Of a DNA stretch of 63,458 nucleotides, positions 8,435-16,997 are shown piece after piece; position 1 is the first letter of the stretch; every line of letters starts with the position of its first letter. A program made the position numbers and the translations under genes. A model generated the notes under the pieces. That model did no database searches and was not told where the DNA came from. It was given only the letters and a program-made list of their open reading frames with translations. Origin of the DNA: Leptospira idonii (GTDB lineage: Bacteria > Spirochaetota > Leptospiria > Leptospirales > Leptospiraceae); contig NZ_RQHW01000023.1 in the NCBI RefSeq assembly GCF_004770995.1, positions 1-63,458 on the forward strand. The letters run 5' to 3'.

Positions 8435-8932
8435 TTGGAACCGTTTACACTTTCCCGAAATCGATTTTTAAAATTTACTCTCAAATGTTTTGCCTTAACC
8501 GCAGTTTCCTTAAAGGGAGTCAATTGTGGACCGGGAGTCGTGACTCCTCCTCTGCGGGGAATATCCACAGAAGAGTATCATAATTTCCGCGCTTTGCAAG
8601 AAGTCTTCTTGCAGGATTGTCCTATACCCGAGTTTGATTTAGGGCTAGCTTTGGACAATTATGTTTACGGCCATCCGTATCCGATTGAAACAGAAAGCGT
8701 TATACAATTGTTAGCTAGTGTTCCTTCCTCCGTACTTGCGGCTCTTGCTTTGGATTTTTCTTTTACTCCTTTGGCGAAACTCTCCCCGGAGGAAAGAATC
8801 AATCGTTTGCTTTCCTGGAAAACATCTTCTTTGGGAATCAAAAGAGGCGTTTATTCCATCCTTCGACAAATTTCATTTTTTCTGCTCAGTTCGGACAAAC
8901 AGTACCAGAAATTTGTCGGCTATCTAACATAA
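8435..8932 (+). CDS. Putative small subunit of a GMC-type dehydrogenase (lipoprotein)
   Basis: About 165 residues from a TTG at 8435, which has AGGA 8 bases upstream. No ATG or GTG in frame lies near a sensible signal peptide. The N-terminus ends KGVNC, a possible lipobox. The body, with VPSSVLAALALDFSFTPLAKLSPEERINRLLSW, resembles the small accessory proteins found next to GMC oxidoreductases (gluconate 2-dehydrogenase subunit 3-like). The GMC gene follows after 14 bp, which supports this role. Its start is only 4 bp from the proposed start of the divergent amidase-like gene, so at least one of the two starts may be wrong. Confidence 0.6.
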   Translation: MEPFTLSRNRFLKFTLKCFALTAVSLKGVNCGPGVVTPPLRGISTEEYHNFRALQEVFLQDCPIPEFDLGLALDNYVYGHPYPIETESVIQLLASVPSSVLAALALDFSFTPLAKLSPEERINRLLSWKTSSLGIKRGVYSILRQISFFLLSSDKQYQKFVGYLT

Positions 8933-8946
8933 GGCGGTCATCCTAC

Positions 8947-10554
8947 ATGAGCATTCCTCAATATAACGATAAAATCATCACACCTAAAAAACATGCGAAA
9001 GCTATCGAAGAATATAAAATCAAAGACGGAGAATGGAATCTCACTGCGGATGCCGTCGTAATCGGCTCCGGCGCCGGTGGCGCCGTCGCCGCCAGCGAAC
9101 TTGCCAGACAAGGTTGGAAAGTGGTCCTAATCGAAGAGGGAAGTTATTTCACTCCCGCACAATTCAACTCCGATGAATTTCTTTCCCAAGCTAGATTGTA
9201 CAGGGATGCAGGTTTTATCGTTTCGGAAGAACAAACGATTTCCATTTTGCAAGGAAGATCGGTCGGAGGTTCCACCACAATCAATTGGCAAACTTCTCTG
9301 TATCCTCCCGACTATGTGACCGACGAATGGGACAAACGATTCGGCTGGAAGGGATTTTCCAGAGAAGAGATGGATCCTTACGTGTCGGAAGTCCACGAAC
9401 GATTGGGAGTTCACGAAGTGCCGGATAACTTAGTGAATGCGAATAATAACGTCCTCCGAAAGGGAGGGAAAAAGATAGGACTGAATCCTCAAGTTCTCAA
9501 AAACAACAACAGAGGATGCATCGGACTCGGACGCTGCGGATTGGGTTGTCCGATTAACGCAAAACAATCGGCCTTTCTTACTTGGATTCCTGATGCCATC
9601 GAACACGGTGCCATCGTAGTATCCAATATGAAAGCTGTGAAAATCAAAGACGGTAAAATGAAAACCGTCATCGCAGAATTTACACCGGATGCATACGAAA
9701 AGGCCCCTGCGACTGTGATCGAATCTATGGAAATTTCCGCTCCTGTTGTGATTGTCAGTGCGGGAGCCATCGAAGGCCCGGCTCTTTTGCAAAGAAGCGG
9801 TTTAGGCAATGATTGGGTAGGGCGTAATTTGAAAGTGCATCCTACATCCACCATCTTCGGAAAATTTCCGGAAGAGATCAAAATGTTCCAAGGTCCTCCT
9901 CAATCCATCGTGATCAAAGACGGACACAATCAGAACGGAACCGGATACGGTTATTGGTTGGAAGCAGCACCTTATCGACCCACTCTTGCTTCTTCTCTTG
10001 TGCCGTTTTACGGGAAAACACAGTTCGATGTCATGAAAGATTTCACAAAGTACAATGCAGGAATCGTTCTTGTGAGAGATGGAGCGGATGGAGAAGCGAA
10101 TGCAAGTGTCTCTTGGAGTTTAGGAAGAAGAAAGGTTTATTTCGAACTAACACCTACGGACGGTTTGAATCTATTGAGAGGTTTAAAGACTTTAGCGGAA
10201 GTTACTGTTGCGGCAGGAGCTACTGAATTGATCTTTCCTTTCACAAGATTCAAAGAACCGATGAAAGTGGATGCAAACACCAATTTTGATTGGATTTTGA
10301 AGGAAAGTTTTCGCCCGGGAGACGTAAGTGTAGGATCCGCTCACCCACATGGTTCCATTCAATCCGCAAAAGATGAGAGTTTAGGTGCGGTTGACTTAAA
10401 TTTGGAACTGTTTGGACACAAAAATATCTTTGTTATGGATGCTTCCGTATATCCTACGGGACTTTCCGTGAATCCTCAGATCACAACAATGAGTGTTGTA
10501 TTGAGAGCTTCTCGTAATCTTGCGAAACAAAGGCAAGAAAGAACAAAGATCTAA
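8947..10554 (+). CDS. GMC-family FAD-dependent oxidoreductase
   Basis: Predicted flavoprotein of 535 residues that oxidises an alcohol group (sugar, sterol or choline-like; substrate unknown). The FAD-binding Rossmann motif GSGAGG is at about 40-45, with the Glu-containing LIEEGS following. GRSVGGSTTINWQ near residue 115 is the GMC flavin-contact segment. The C-terminus has SAHPHGS and then MDASVYPTGLSVNPQ, matching the GMC catalytic His and Asn. A cysteine cluster, GCIGLGRCGLGCPIN (about 190-204), is typical of the branch that works with a small subunit, here probably the gene at 8435. No signal peptide is visible on this subunit. Confidence 0.9.
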   Translation: MSIPQYNDKIITPKKHAKAIEEYKIKDGEWNLTADAVVIGSGAGGAVAASELARQGWKVVLIEEGSYFTPAQFNSDEFLSQARLYRDAGFIVSEEQTISILQGRSVGGSTTINWQTSLYPPDYVTDEWDKRFGWKGFSREEMDPYVSEVHERLGVHEVPDNLVNANNNVLRKGGKKIGLNPQVLKNNNRGCIGLGRCGLGCPINAKQSAFLTWIPDAIEHGAIVVSNMKAVKIKDGKMKTVIAEFTPDAYEKAPATVIESMEISAPVVIVSAGAIEGPALLQRSGLGNDWVGRNLKVHPTSTIFGKFPEEIKMFQGPPQSIVIKDGHNQNGTGYGYWLEAAPYRPTLASSLVPFYGKTQFDVMKDFTKYNAGIVLVRDGADGEANASVSWSLGRRKVYFELTPTDGLNLLRGLKTLAEVTVAAGATELIFPFTRFKEPMKVDANTNFDWILKESFRPGDVSVGSAHPHGSIQSAKDESLGAVDLNLELFGHKNIFVMDASVYPTGLSVNPQITTMSVVLRASRNLAKQRQERTKI

Positions 10555-10607
10555 CTTTTTTAAAAATTCCCCTTTCAATCCCACGGGTTTCTACTATTCT
10601 GGAACTT

Positions 10608-12299
10608 GTGGGAAAATTTATTTCCTTAATTATAATTCTACTTTCCTTCGCACTGAGCTTATCCGCAGGAGAAGATGCGGTATTAAAAGAAGCAAAAAAA
10701 GCATTCTCTAAGAAAGCGTACCAAGAAGCGATTAAGAAGTTCACAAAGTACTCGGAGTCACACCCTTCCGACGGTGTTTCTTTTATGTACATGGGTTATA
10801 TCTACGAATATAAAAAAGATTATCCCAAATCCATTCAAAACTTTCGTAAGGCCGCCGAACTCAATTTAGATAAAGACCAAAGAAAAACGGTTCTTTTGAA
10901 GCTCGCACTTTTTTTTAACTACCACCAAGACTGGAATTTAGCAGCAGCGTATTCTTCCCGTTATCTGAAATACGATTCTAAAAACGAAGAAATGCAAAAA
11001 ATTTACAATCGAGCTGTGGGAAACCGAGGAAATCCCGGTGCGAACACCGCTCATATCCAGCCTTTAAAACCCGCTGAACCGAAACATAACGAAGAGAAGA
11101 CGGTTCACCACAACAAACCGGATCAGGATAAAAAAGACAACGGAAAACAAAACCTGTCCTCACAAGAAGACGGTTCCGATTCCATCAAACCCAGCTCCGA
11201 TTATGAAAAGAAAGTGGCTGCTAACCCTACCAATGACGACCTTCGTTGGGAATATGCTTTGGCTCTTTTCGAAGAGAAAAAATTCGATCTAGCGGAAGAG
11301 AACATAAAAATACTCATCGAAAGAAATCCCACTCGGACTCGTTACCACTATAAGATGGGAATCGTTAAACTTCGTAAAGACGATCCAAAGGCAGCGATCG
11401 AATCTTTCGAGAAGGCGAGAAAAAACCCTCTTTCCAAAGATACAAACGTATTCTTTTATTATGTATATCTAAATGAGGGACTTGCTTACCAAAAATTGAA
11501 CCAGTTGGACCAAGCGGAAGCTTCCTTCAAGGCCGCTCATAAACAGCTCGCAAAAGACACTCCTCTTTTGGCATTGGCTCGTTTGAAACACCAAAAATCT
11601 TCTTGGGAAGAATGTGTGCAAAATGCGGAAGGAGCGGTGGCAATTGCGGGACAAGTAGAATCCCACATGTTTCGATTCATTTGTTTGGCGGAGTCCGGAA
11701 AAACGGGAACCAAACTCGATTCCAGTTTTGAAAAATATTTTCAATTTTTAGAATCCAATTTTCAATCCCCTACCAAGGCTCCTGATAAATACAAAATCGG
11801 CTTCTTAAGATTGGCTCGTCATTTGACTGCGTTAGGAAAAGAAAACACTGCTGAAAAATATTTCGCATCTTTGGAGAACGATACGGATGTGAACGGAACC
11901 AGAGAATATCTATTCTACCGAGGAAAAAATTTATTCTATCTGAATAAATTCGATACGGCGATCCCTCTTTTGCAAAAAGTTCCAAATTCTTCTGCCGCCT
12001 ATTATTTGTTAGCAAGAGCATTCGCGAAAAAGGGAGATTTGAATTCCACAAAGTCGAACTTAAAATCCGCAGGGCAGATGAAAGACGAATATTGGACTAT
12101 GGCTTCCAAAGAAGAAGACTTTAAGGAATTTTTAAAGGATTCTAAATTCGTAGACTTTATCAATAAAAAAGGAGTCGAGACGAACACTGAAGTTCCTTCT
12201 CAGACTCCCTCTTCTTCCGTTAAAACGGCTCCGCCTGTGGCGAACGGAACAGGAACTACTCCTCTTCCTTCGACTCCTTCCCCGCAGAAGAACCCTTAA
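10608..12299 (+). CDS. Exported tetratricopeptide-repeat protein
   Basis: Predicted 563-residue periplasmic or surface protein built from TPR helices. A GTG start at 10608 gives a clear signal peptide (about 1-20, ending SLSAGE). TPR-like repeats cover about 25-135 (KEAKKAFSKKAYQEAIKKF, then GVSFMYMGYIYEYKKDYPKSI), followed by a charged low-complexity linker (about 145-190) and further TPRs (about 195-500). The last 40 residues are Pro/Ser/Thr-rich. TPR arrays bind partner proteins; no partner is indicated. Its last 44 bases overlap the 3' end of aroD on the other strand, which explains the low-complexity tail of both proteins. Confidence 0.85.
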   Translation: MGKFISLIIILLSFALSLSAGEDAVLKEAKKAFSKKAYQEAIKKFTKYSESHPSDGVSFMYMGYIYEYKKDYPKSIQNFRKAAELNLDKDQRKTVLLKLALFFNYHQDWNLAAAYSSRYLKYDSKNEEMQKIYNRAVGNRGNPGANTAHIQPLKPAEPKHNEEKTVHHNKPDQDKKDNGKQNLSSQEDGSDSIKPSSDYEKKVAANPTNDDLRWEYALALFEEKKFDLAEENIKILIERNPTRTRYHYKMGIVKLRKDDPKAAIESFEKARKNPLSKDTNVFFYYVYLNEGLAYQKLNQLDQAEASFKAAHKQLAKDTPLLALARLKHQKSSWEECVQNAEGAVAIAGQVESHMFRFICLAESGKTGTKLDSSFEKYFQFLESNFQSPTKAPDKYKIGFLRLARHLTALGKENTAEKYFASLENDTDVNGTREYLFYRGKNLFYLNKFDTAIPLLQKVPNSSAAYYLLARAFAKKGDLNSTKSNLKSAGQMKDEYWTMASKEEDFKEFLKDSKFVDFINKKGVETNTEVPSQTPSSSVKTAPPVANGTGTTPLPSTPSPQKNP

Positions 12300-12975
12300 A
12301 TAAATCGGATCTTAATTTTCTAAAGGTATCGATGGAAATCTGTCCCGGTGCCTTTGGCTCGCCTAAGGTCATATAGGTGTAGGAGGAGTTGAAATAATCT
12401 CCGAACACACGAGATAAAATTCCAGTTTCCCCCATACAAATTCCGATCATCGTATTCGTTTTGGATAAGGTTTTGATATCGTTCATAAAATCGGCAGTCT
12501 CTTCGATGTCTTCCGGAGTGATTGCGAATTTATAGATAGGGTTTTTCTTTTTGACCGGTTTGGAGTTTTGAATGAACTCTCTCATCTCTTTTGCGTAAAT
12601 CGATTTTTTGAAGGAATGATAAGAATAGATGATTCTAAAATTCAACTGTTCGTAGTTTTTGAAGATGGTATCTTCCCTGTTAAGCTCGATGTCCAGATAG
12701 TTTGAGTTATCGTTGAAGTCTTTTAGAATCCCTTCCACATCTTCCGGGAAAAGTTTCACATACGATTTTACACTGCTGTCTTCGGCTCTTCTGTATGTGA
12801 AAAGCGCAGGCAGACCCAAGGATTTGATTTTCTTTTTCATCTCCTTTTGGATGTAGTTTCTGGAAAACAGATCCAGTCTGATTTCCAAAACATCTATGTC
12901 TTTCGTATCTTTCTTTTGCAGATGACGGATATCGTCTTCGCCTAATGTGGCGATGATTTTATATGAATCGGGCAT
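12256..12975 (-). CDS. aroD: Type I 3-dehydroquinate dehydratase
   Basis: Third step of the shikimate pathway: 3-dehydroquinate to 3-dehydroshikimate through a Schiff base. The 239-residue product shows EIRLDL (about 31-36), TYRR, SYHSF with the catalytic His, YKFAI with the Schiff-base Lys, then GETGILSRVFG and GEPKAPGQIS, the typical C-terminal substrate loop. All catalytic residues are present. It is the last gene of a leftward operon, two bases behind kdsD, and lies close to divergent aroC, another gene of the same pathway. The last dozen residues are charged low-complexity and overlap the TPR gene end to end. Confidence 0.93.
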   Translation of the reverse strand: MPDSYKIIATLGEDDIRHLQKKDTKDIDVLEIRLDLFSRNYIQKEMKKKIKSLGLPALFTYRRAEDSSVKSYVKLFPEDVEGILKDFNDNSNYLDIELNREDTIFKNYEQLNFRIIYSYHSFKKSIYAKEMREFIQNSKPVKKKNPIYKFAITPEDIEETADFMNDIKTLSKTNTMIGICMGETGILSRVFGDYFNSSYTYMTLGEPKAPGQISIDTFRKLRSDLFKGSSAGKESKEEE

Positions 12976-12977
12976 GT

Positions 12978-13946
12978 TTATAATCCTTTTTGAAGCAAAT
13001 CGTGAAGGGAAACCATACCCACAAACAGACGTTCCGCCGTAACGACAGGAGCCACTGAGATGGGTCTTTCCCTATTTTCCATTTTTATTAGTACGTCATA
13101 AGCCTTTTCTTCGGGAAGGAAGAAGGAAGGATTCGGATTCATCATATCCGTTGCTTTTACGGATTCGTTGATCTTTTTACCTGTAAGGGCCTTTCTGATA
13201 TCGAAGTCGGTGATGAGGCCGACTAATTTTCCGGAATCATCGGTGACTCCCGTGGCACCGATTCCTTTGGATGTGATTTCCTTTAGGATTTCATCCAATC
13301 CTGCCGTTGCTTTTACGACTGCGTTTCTATTTTCTTTACGCATTACATCGGATATATGAAGAGAAAGTCTTTTTCCCAGTCTTCCCGCAGGATGATAAAG
13401 TGCAAAGTCGTCCGCTTGGAAATTTTTTAATTCCATAAGTGCCATTGCAATCGCATCACCTAGCATAAGTGCTATGGTTGTGGAGGAAGTCGGAGCCAGA
13501 TCCAAACGACAGGCTTCTTTTAAGATAGGAGTGATGATGACGATGTCGGAAAGTTCTGCGAGTTTCGATTTTGAGTTCGCAGTGATCCCTACGATTTTCG
13601 CTCCGATTCGTTTCAAAGTCGGAAGGATGTAGTTCAGCTCTTCGGATTCCCCGCTTTTTCCGATGGCAAGTACCACATCATCTGCGCTTACGATTCCGGA
13701 ATCCCCATGGGATGCATCCGTTGGATGAAGGAAATAGGCAGAGGTTCCCGTGGAAGAAAGAGTATGGGATATTTTTTTAGCGATATCTCCCGATTTTCCC
13801 ACTCCGGTCACAATCACCTTTCCTTTGCTTTTTAGGATGAGTTCCACGCAGGCGGCGATGTTCGGATCTAAGTTTTCTTTAAAATGAATAGCAGAAGAGA
13901 TTTCATCATCTAGTGCTTGTTTAACGATACTCATTATATCTTTCAT
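12978..13946 (-). CDS. kdsD: Arabinose-5-phosphate isomerase (KdsD/KpsF family)
   Basis: Interconverts D-ribulose-5-phosphate and D-arabinose-5-phosphate, the first step toward KDO, the inner sugar of lipopolysaccharide. The product (322 aa) has an N-terminal SIS domain (GKVIVTGVGKSGDIAKK, STGTSAYFLHP, AIGKSGESEEL) followed by two CBS modules from about residue 195. I chose ATG 13946: it overlaps the stop of the NusG-like gene as ATGA and has GGAGG about 9 bases upstream, whereas the longer TTG start contains that ribosome site within its own codons. Pairing with a NusG paralogue and aroD is unusual and suggests envelope-linked regulation, by inference. Confidence 0.92.
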   Translation of the reverse strand: MKDIMSIVKQALDDEISSAIHFKENLDPNIAACVELILKSKGKVIVTGVGKSGDIAKKISHTLSSTGTSAYFLHPTDASHGDSGIVSADDVVLAIGKSGESEELNYILPTLKRIGAKIVGITANSKSKLAELSDIVIITPILKEACRLDLAPTSSTTIALMLGDAIAMALMELKNFQADDFALYHPAGRLGKRLSLHISDVMRKENRNAVVKATAGLDEILKEITSKGIGATGVTDDSGKLVGLITDFDIRKALTGKKINESVKATDMMNPNPSFFLPEEKAYDVLIKMENRERPISVAPVVTAERLFVGMVSLHDLLQKGL

Positions 13947-14482
13947 TTTTGAATTTCCTCCCAATCTATCTCTTCTATATTTACTTCGTAGGTAGCCACT
14001 TGATTTAACATGGGGAACCTCAATATGACAGTTACTTTGTTTTTCCTTTTTTCGATTTCCAAAACTTTACCCACCAATGGGCCGGAAATCACTTTCACAA
14101 ACTTGCCTTTTTGCAGGGCTTCCTCTTGCCTGATCTCGAAACTTTCACTGTGATTGGTGAGTCCTTCCTGCAGTCCGAATAATATCGTTTCATCCACGAT
14201 GGCAGGTTTGCCTTTTTCGAAAACAAAATGGTGGGCTCCGGGAAGTTGGAGAACGTTCACCCTTTCCTGCCAAAATAAAATTTTGACAAAAATGTAGGAT
14301 TGAAAACAAGGAAGTTCCACAGTTTTGATGCGGTCACTCCATTTCTGCTTTTTGGAAACAAGAGGAAGGTAGTGTTCTATTTTATACTTTTTGAATAAAC
14401 GGGAAAGTTTTTTCTCCGCCCTGGGATTCGTATAAACTACGAACCAGTGTCTTTCTGAATGGATTGGATCATTCCCTTGCAT
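13943..14482 (-). CDS. NusG-paralogue transcription antiterminator (NusG/RfaH-like)
   Basis: A 179-residue protein with an N-terminal NGN domain (HWFVVYTNPRAEKKLSRLF, about 12-30, then LPCFQSYIFVK) and a C-terminal KOW-type segment (GKFVKVISGPLVGKVLEIE, about 126-144). This is the architecture of specialised NusG relatives such as RfaH or UpxY, which bind RNA polymerase and help it read long polysaccharide operons; housekeeping NusG usually sits beside secE and rplK instead. It overlaps the TonB-like gene by 14 bp and kdsD by 4 bp, so it is translationally coupled to both. Its target operon is not visible here. Confidence 0.85.
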   Translation of the reverse strand: MQGNDPIHSERHWFVVYTNPRAEKKLSRLFKKYKIEHYLPLVSKKQKWSDRIKTVELPCFQSYIFVKILFWQERVNVLQLPGAHHFVFEKGKPAIVDETILFGLQEGLTNHSESFEIRQEEALQKGKFVKVISGPLVGKVLEIEKRKNKVTVILRFPMLNQVATYEVNIEEIDWEEIQK

Positions 14483-14984
14483 GAATACGAAACCGGATGG
14501 GCAGAACTATCTCTTTCCCTCGGGATGATTTGAAATTCCAATTCTGAATTTGTTTGCGAAATTGATCTTCAAAAACATTGTAACGGCAGGGAACCAAGAC
14601 CACCACCTTCTCAATGTCTCCATTTTCTGCAACAGTAACTCGAAAAGAGCAGTCATCTTCTAATCTCTGTTCTAAAGCCAACAGGGGGTAGGATAAGGTA
14701 TTACGAAAACTTTGGATTTCTTCCTCAGTATCTTTGGTTCCTTCCCGGTCGGATGTTTCCTGAAACTGGGAGGATGTTTTACCTGTTCCCAAAAGGGGAA
14801 CCGGAGAATTCGAAAACATCCGGAGGGCACTTCCTTGGGTTAGGTGGATTTTTTCCGACAGGGACTCTGTATCGGATGAATAGTAAAATAGAAATAATAA
14901 GGAAAGATGGAAGGAAAGAGAAAGAAGCCAAATGCGGCTGAAGGTTTTCGTCGTTTTTTCCAGAAATAGAGTCAGTCTTTGCAA
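14469..14984 (-). CDS. TonB-like protein with one N-terminal membrane helix
   Basis: A 171-residue protein from a TTG at 14984, with AAGGA in good position upstream. One hydrophobic helix (about 18-36, WLLSLSFHLSLLFLFYYS) follows a positively charged start. A polar linker and then a TonB C-terminal-like domain (about 98-170) follow: YPLLALEQRLEDDCSFRVTV, then VVVLVPCRYNVFEDQF and IQNWNF. TonB domains pass energy from ExbB/ExbD to outer-membrane receptors. The linker lacks the usual long proline-rich stretch and two cysteines are present in the domain, so the role may differ. It is the first gene of the operon leading to aroD. Confidence 0.7.
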   Translation of the reverse strand: MQRLTLFLEKTTKTFSRIWLLSLSFHLSLLFLFYYSSDTESLSEKIHLTQGSALRMFSNSPVPLLGTGKTSSQFQETSDREGTKDTEEEIQSFRNTLSYPLLALEQRLEDDCSFRVTVAENGDIEKVVVLVPCRYNVFEDQFRKQIQNWNFKSSRGKEIVLPIRFRIHARE

Positions 14985-15058
14985 ATGAGTCCTTCCGCCC
15001 TTTTATAGAGAAAAACTTTATTGGATAGATTGCAATCCTCATTTTCAATGGTATCTAT
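14985..15058. promoter_or_regulatory. Shared divergent promoter region of the tonB-like operon and aroC
   Basis: Only 74 bp separate the two divergent starts, so both promoters must lie here or inside the genes. The region contains a perfect 10-bp palindrome, GATTGCAATC, at 15028-15037, about 22 bp before aroC. The rightward gene has no clear ribosome binding site. I see no unambiguous -35/-10 pair on either strand. Confidence 0.4.
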
Positions 15059-16195
15059 ATGCCTTCTACATGGGGAAAGATTTTTAAAGTCTCCACTTAC
15101 GGAGAATCACACGGTGTATCTGTCGGAGTTATCGTGGACGGGGTGCCTGCAGGTATTCCTTTTCCGCAGGAAGAAATCCAAAAGGATCTCACTCGCCGCA
15201 GGCCCGGTCAAAACGACCTCACTACTCCCAGAGATGAGGACGATTTAGTCATTGTAGAGTCGGGAGTCTTCCAGGGAAAAACAACCGGAAGTCCGATTCT
15301 TATGAAAGTTAACAATAAGAATACGATCGGAAGCGATTATGACGAAATGGCCCATGTCTTTCGTCCTTCTCATGCAGATTATACTTATTCCGAAAAATAT
15401 GGACATAGAGCCCACGTAGGAGGAGGTCGATCCTCCGTTCGGGAAACCATCGGAAGAGTCGCTGCTGCGGGACTTGCGCGTGTTATATTAGAAAGAGAAT
15501 TGGGAATTCAAACAGTTGCTTGGGTGGATTCCGTGGGAGAGATCGATTCCCGAATCGAAGAAAACGAATATCCGTTAAGCAGAGATTATGTGGATCAGTT
15601 TCCCACCAGATGCCCTAAAAAATCTTCGAATGACGAAATGGAAACTTTGATCCGAAAGCTCAGAGACGAAGGCGATTCCGTAGGAGGGATCGTAAAAGCA
15701 GTGGTGAAAAATCTTCCCCCCGGACTAGGAGATCCTGTTTACGATAAACTGGATGCGGATCTTGCGAAGGCTCTTTTGTCCATCTCCGCCTGCAAAGGAT
15801 TCGAGGTGGGCTCCGGTTTTCAAGGTACGAGACAAACCGGAAGTAGACATAATGACGAATTTTATATCGAAGATGGTACAGGAAAAGTAAAAACAAGAAC
15901 AAATCGTTCGGGAGGAATCCAAGGAGGAATTTCGAACGGGATGGATTTAGTTGTAAGGGCAGCCTTCAAACCTACGTCTACTATTAAAAAAGAACAGAAA
16001 ACGGTGAACGATTCGAACCAAGAAACTGTCTTAAAAGCTAAAGGTAGACATGACCCCTGTGTTTTGCCTAGAGCTGTGCCGATAGTAGAAGCAGTAATCA
16101 ATCTGGTGTTAGTAGATGCTTATTTTTACCAAAGAGCCCTGCAGCCGAAGTGGTTTTTGAAATACGCAAATTTGGAATCGATCCCTAATCAATAA
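15059..16195 (+). CDS. aroC: Chorismate synthase
   Basis: Last step of the shikimate pathway: EPSP to chorismate using reduced FMN. The product has 378 residues, the usual length. Family signatures are plain: STYGESHG near the N-terminus (about 12-19), [27 protein letters not shown] (about 119-134), [17 protein letters not shown] and [10 protein letters not shown], and [13 protein letters not shown] near the end. The conserved flavin and phosphate-binding Arg/His residues are all there. It is divergent from the operon that ends with aroD, so two shikimate genes flank one control region. The next gene, a response regulator, starts 13 bp after the stop. Confidence 0.97.
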   Translation: MPSTWGKIFKVSTYGESHGVSVGVIVDGVPAGIPFPQEEIQKDLTRRRPGQNDLTTPRDEDDLVIVESGVFQGKTTGSPILMKVNNKNTIGSDYDEMAHVFRPSHADYTYSEKYGHRAHVGGGRSSVRETIGRVAAAGLARVILERELGIQTVAWVDSVGEIDSRIEENEYPLSRDYVDQFPTRCPKKSSNDEMETLIRKLRDEGDSVGGIVKAVVKNLPPGLGDPVYDKLDADLAKALLSISACKGFEVGSGFQGTRQTGSRHNDEFYIEDGTGKVKTRTNRSGGIQGGISNGMDLVVRAAFKPTSTIKKEQKTVNDSNQETVLKAKGRHDPCVLPRAVPIVEAVINLVLVDAYFYQRALQPKWFLKYANLESIPNQ

Positions 16196-16208
16196 GAAGT
16201 ATTGAATT

Positions 16209-16943
16209 ATGAAAAAGGTTTATAAAGTTTTGCTCGCAGAAGATGACGATAGTTCTGCGAAACTGCTCATCCATACTTTGGAAAGATACAATTTTTCCGT
16301 TACGCATGTTACGGACGGAATGGCGGCTCTTACCAAAATCAGAAGCAACACTTTCGATTTGGTCATCAGCGACATAATGATGCCTTATCTGGATGGGCTT
16401 GCCTTTTTGGAGAAAGCGAAAGATTTTATAAAAAGCACTCCTGTGATTATGCTTACTTCCGTAGGGGAAAAAGATCAAATCCTAAGAGCGGCATACAGTA
16501 AAGTCAGCGGTTACCTTTTGAAACCGATCTCTACTACTTCTCTTATGGAAAAAATCCAATCCGTTCTTCATCTGACTCCCGACATGATCATAGATAAAAA
16601 AGGTTTATCACTGACTGTAAAAGTGACGGAACTTTCTATCTCGGAAGCATTGATGGAGGTTTCCGGTTGCCCTCCTAAAAAAGGAGCCGATGAGATCTAT
16701 GATAAGTTTCATCATTTTTTGGCAGGACGAGGTACTTTCAGCAATTTGAGAATGAATCTCGATACGAACTTCTTCTATGAAGGAAATGCGCTTCAGATCT
16801 TAGATGATTTGATCGGAAAAATAGTAAAAAGCACAAATATTCGCACTTCATCTATCTTTATCGATTCCGGTTTCTTCAAAGAAACAGTGATCGATTTGGC
16901 AAAATATTCTTATCTGGATCATGCGAACATTATTTCCAAATGA
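16209..16943 (+). CDS. Response regulator: receiver domain plus uncharacterised C-terminal domain
   Basis: The N-terminal receiver (about 5-120) has the acidic pocket EDDD (11-14), the phospho-acceptor Asp55 in VISDIMMP, Thr in MLTSVG and the Lys of YLLKPIS. All are intact, so it should be phosphorylated by a histidine kinase. The C-terminal part (about 125-244) is not a DNA-binding domain I recognise. It reads as alternating strands and helices and might be an output or interaction domain. No kinase gene is nearby. The 13-bp spacing suggests cotranscription with aroC, although the functional link is unclear. Confidence 0.85.
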   Translation: MKKVYKVLLAEDDDSSAKLLIHTLERYNFSVTHVTDGMAALTKIRSNTFDLVISDIMMPYLDGLAFLEKAKDFIKSTPVIMLTSVGEKDQILRAAYSKVSGYLLKPISTTSLMEKIQSVLHLTPDMIIDKKGLSLTVKVTELSISEALMEVSGCPPKKGADEIYDKFHHFLAGRGTFSNLRMNLDTNFFYEGNALQILDDLIGKIVKSTNIRTSSIFIDSGFFKETVIDLAKYSYLDHANIISK

Positions 16944-16997
16944 AGGTTTGACAAAATAGATAAGCGAGTTCTAATCAAACGATAGGGGGCTCGCTCT

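Noticed and set aside
8162..8932. A 256-residue frame starting at 8162
   Set aside because: The first 90 codons run antisense through the amidase-like gene and look non-natural; the TTG at 8435 is more credible.
15028..15037. GATTGCAATC palindrome as a specific regulator site for aroC
   Set aside because: A 10-bp palindrome is expected by chance in a sequence of this length, so I note it only within the shared promoter region.
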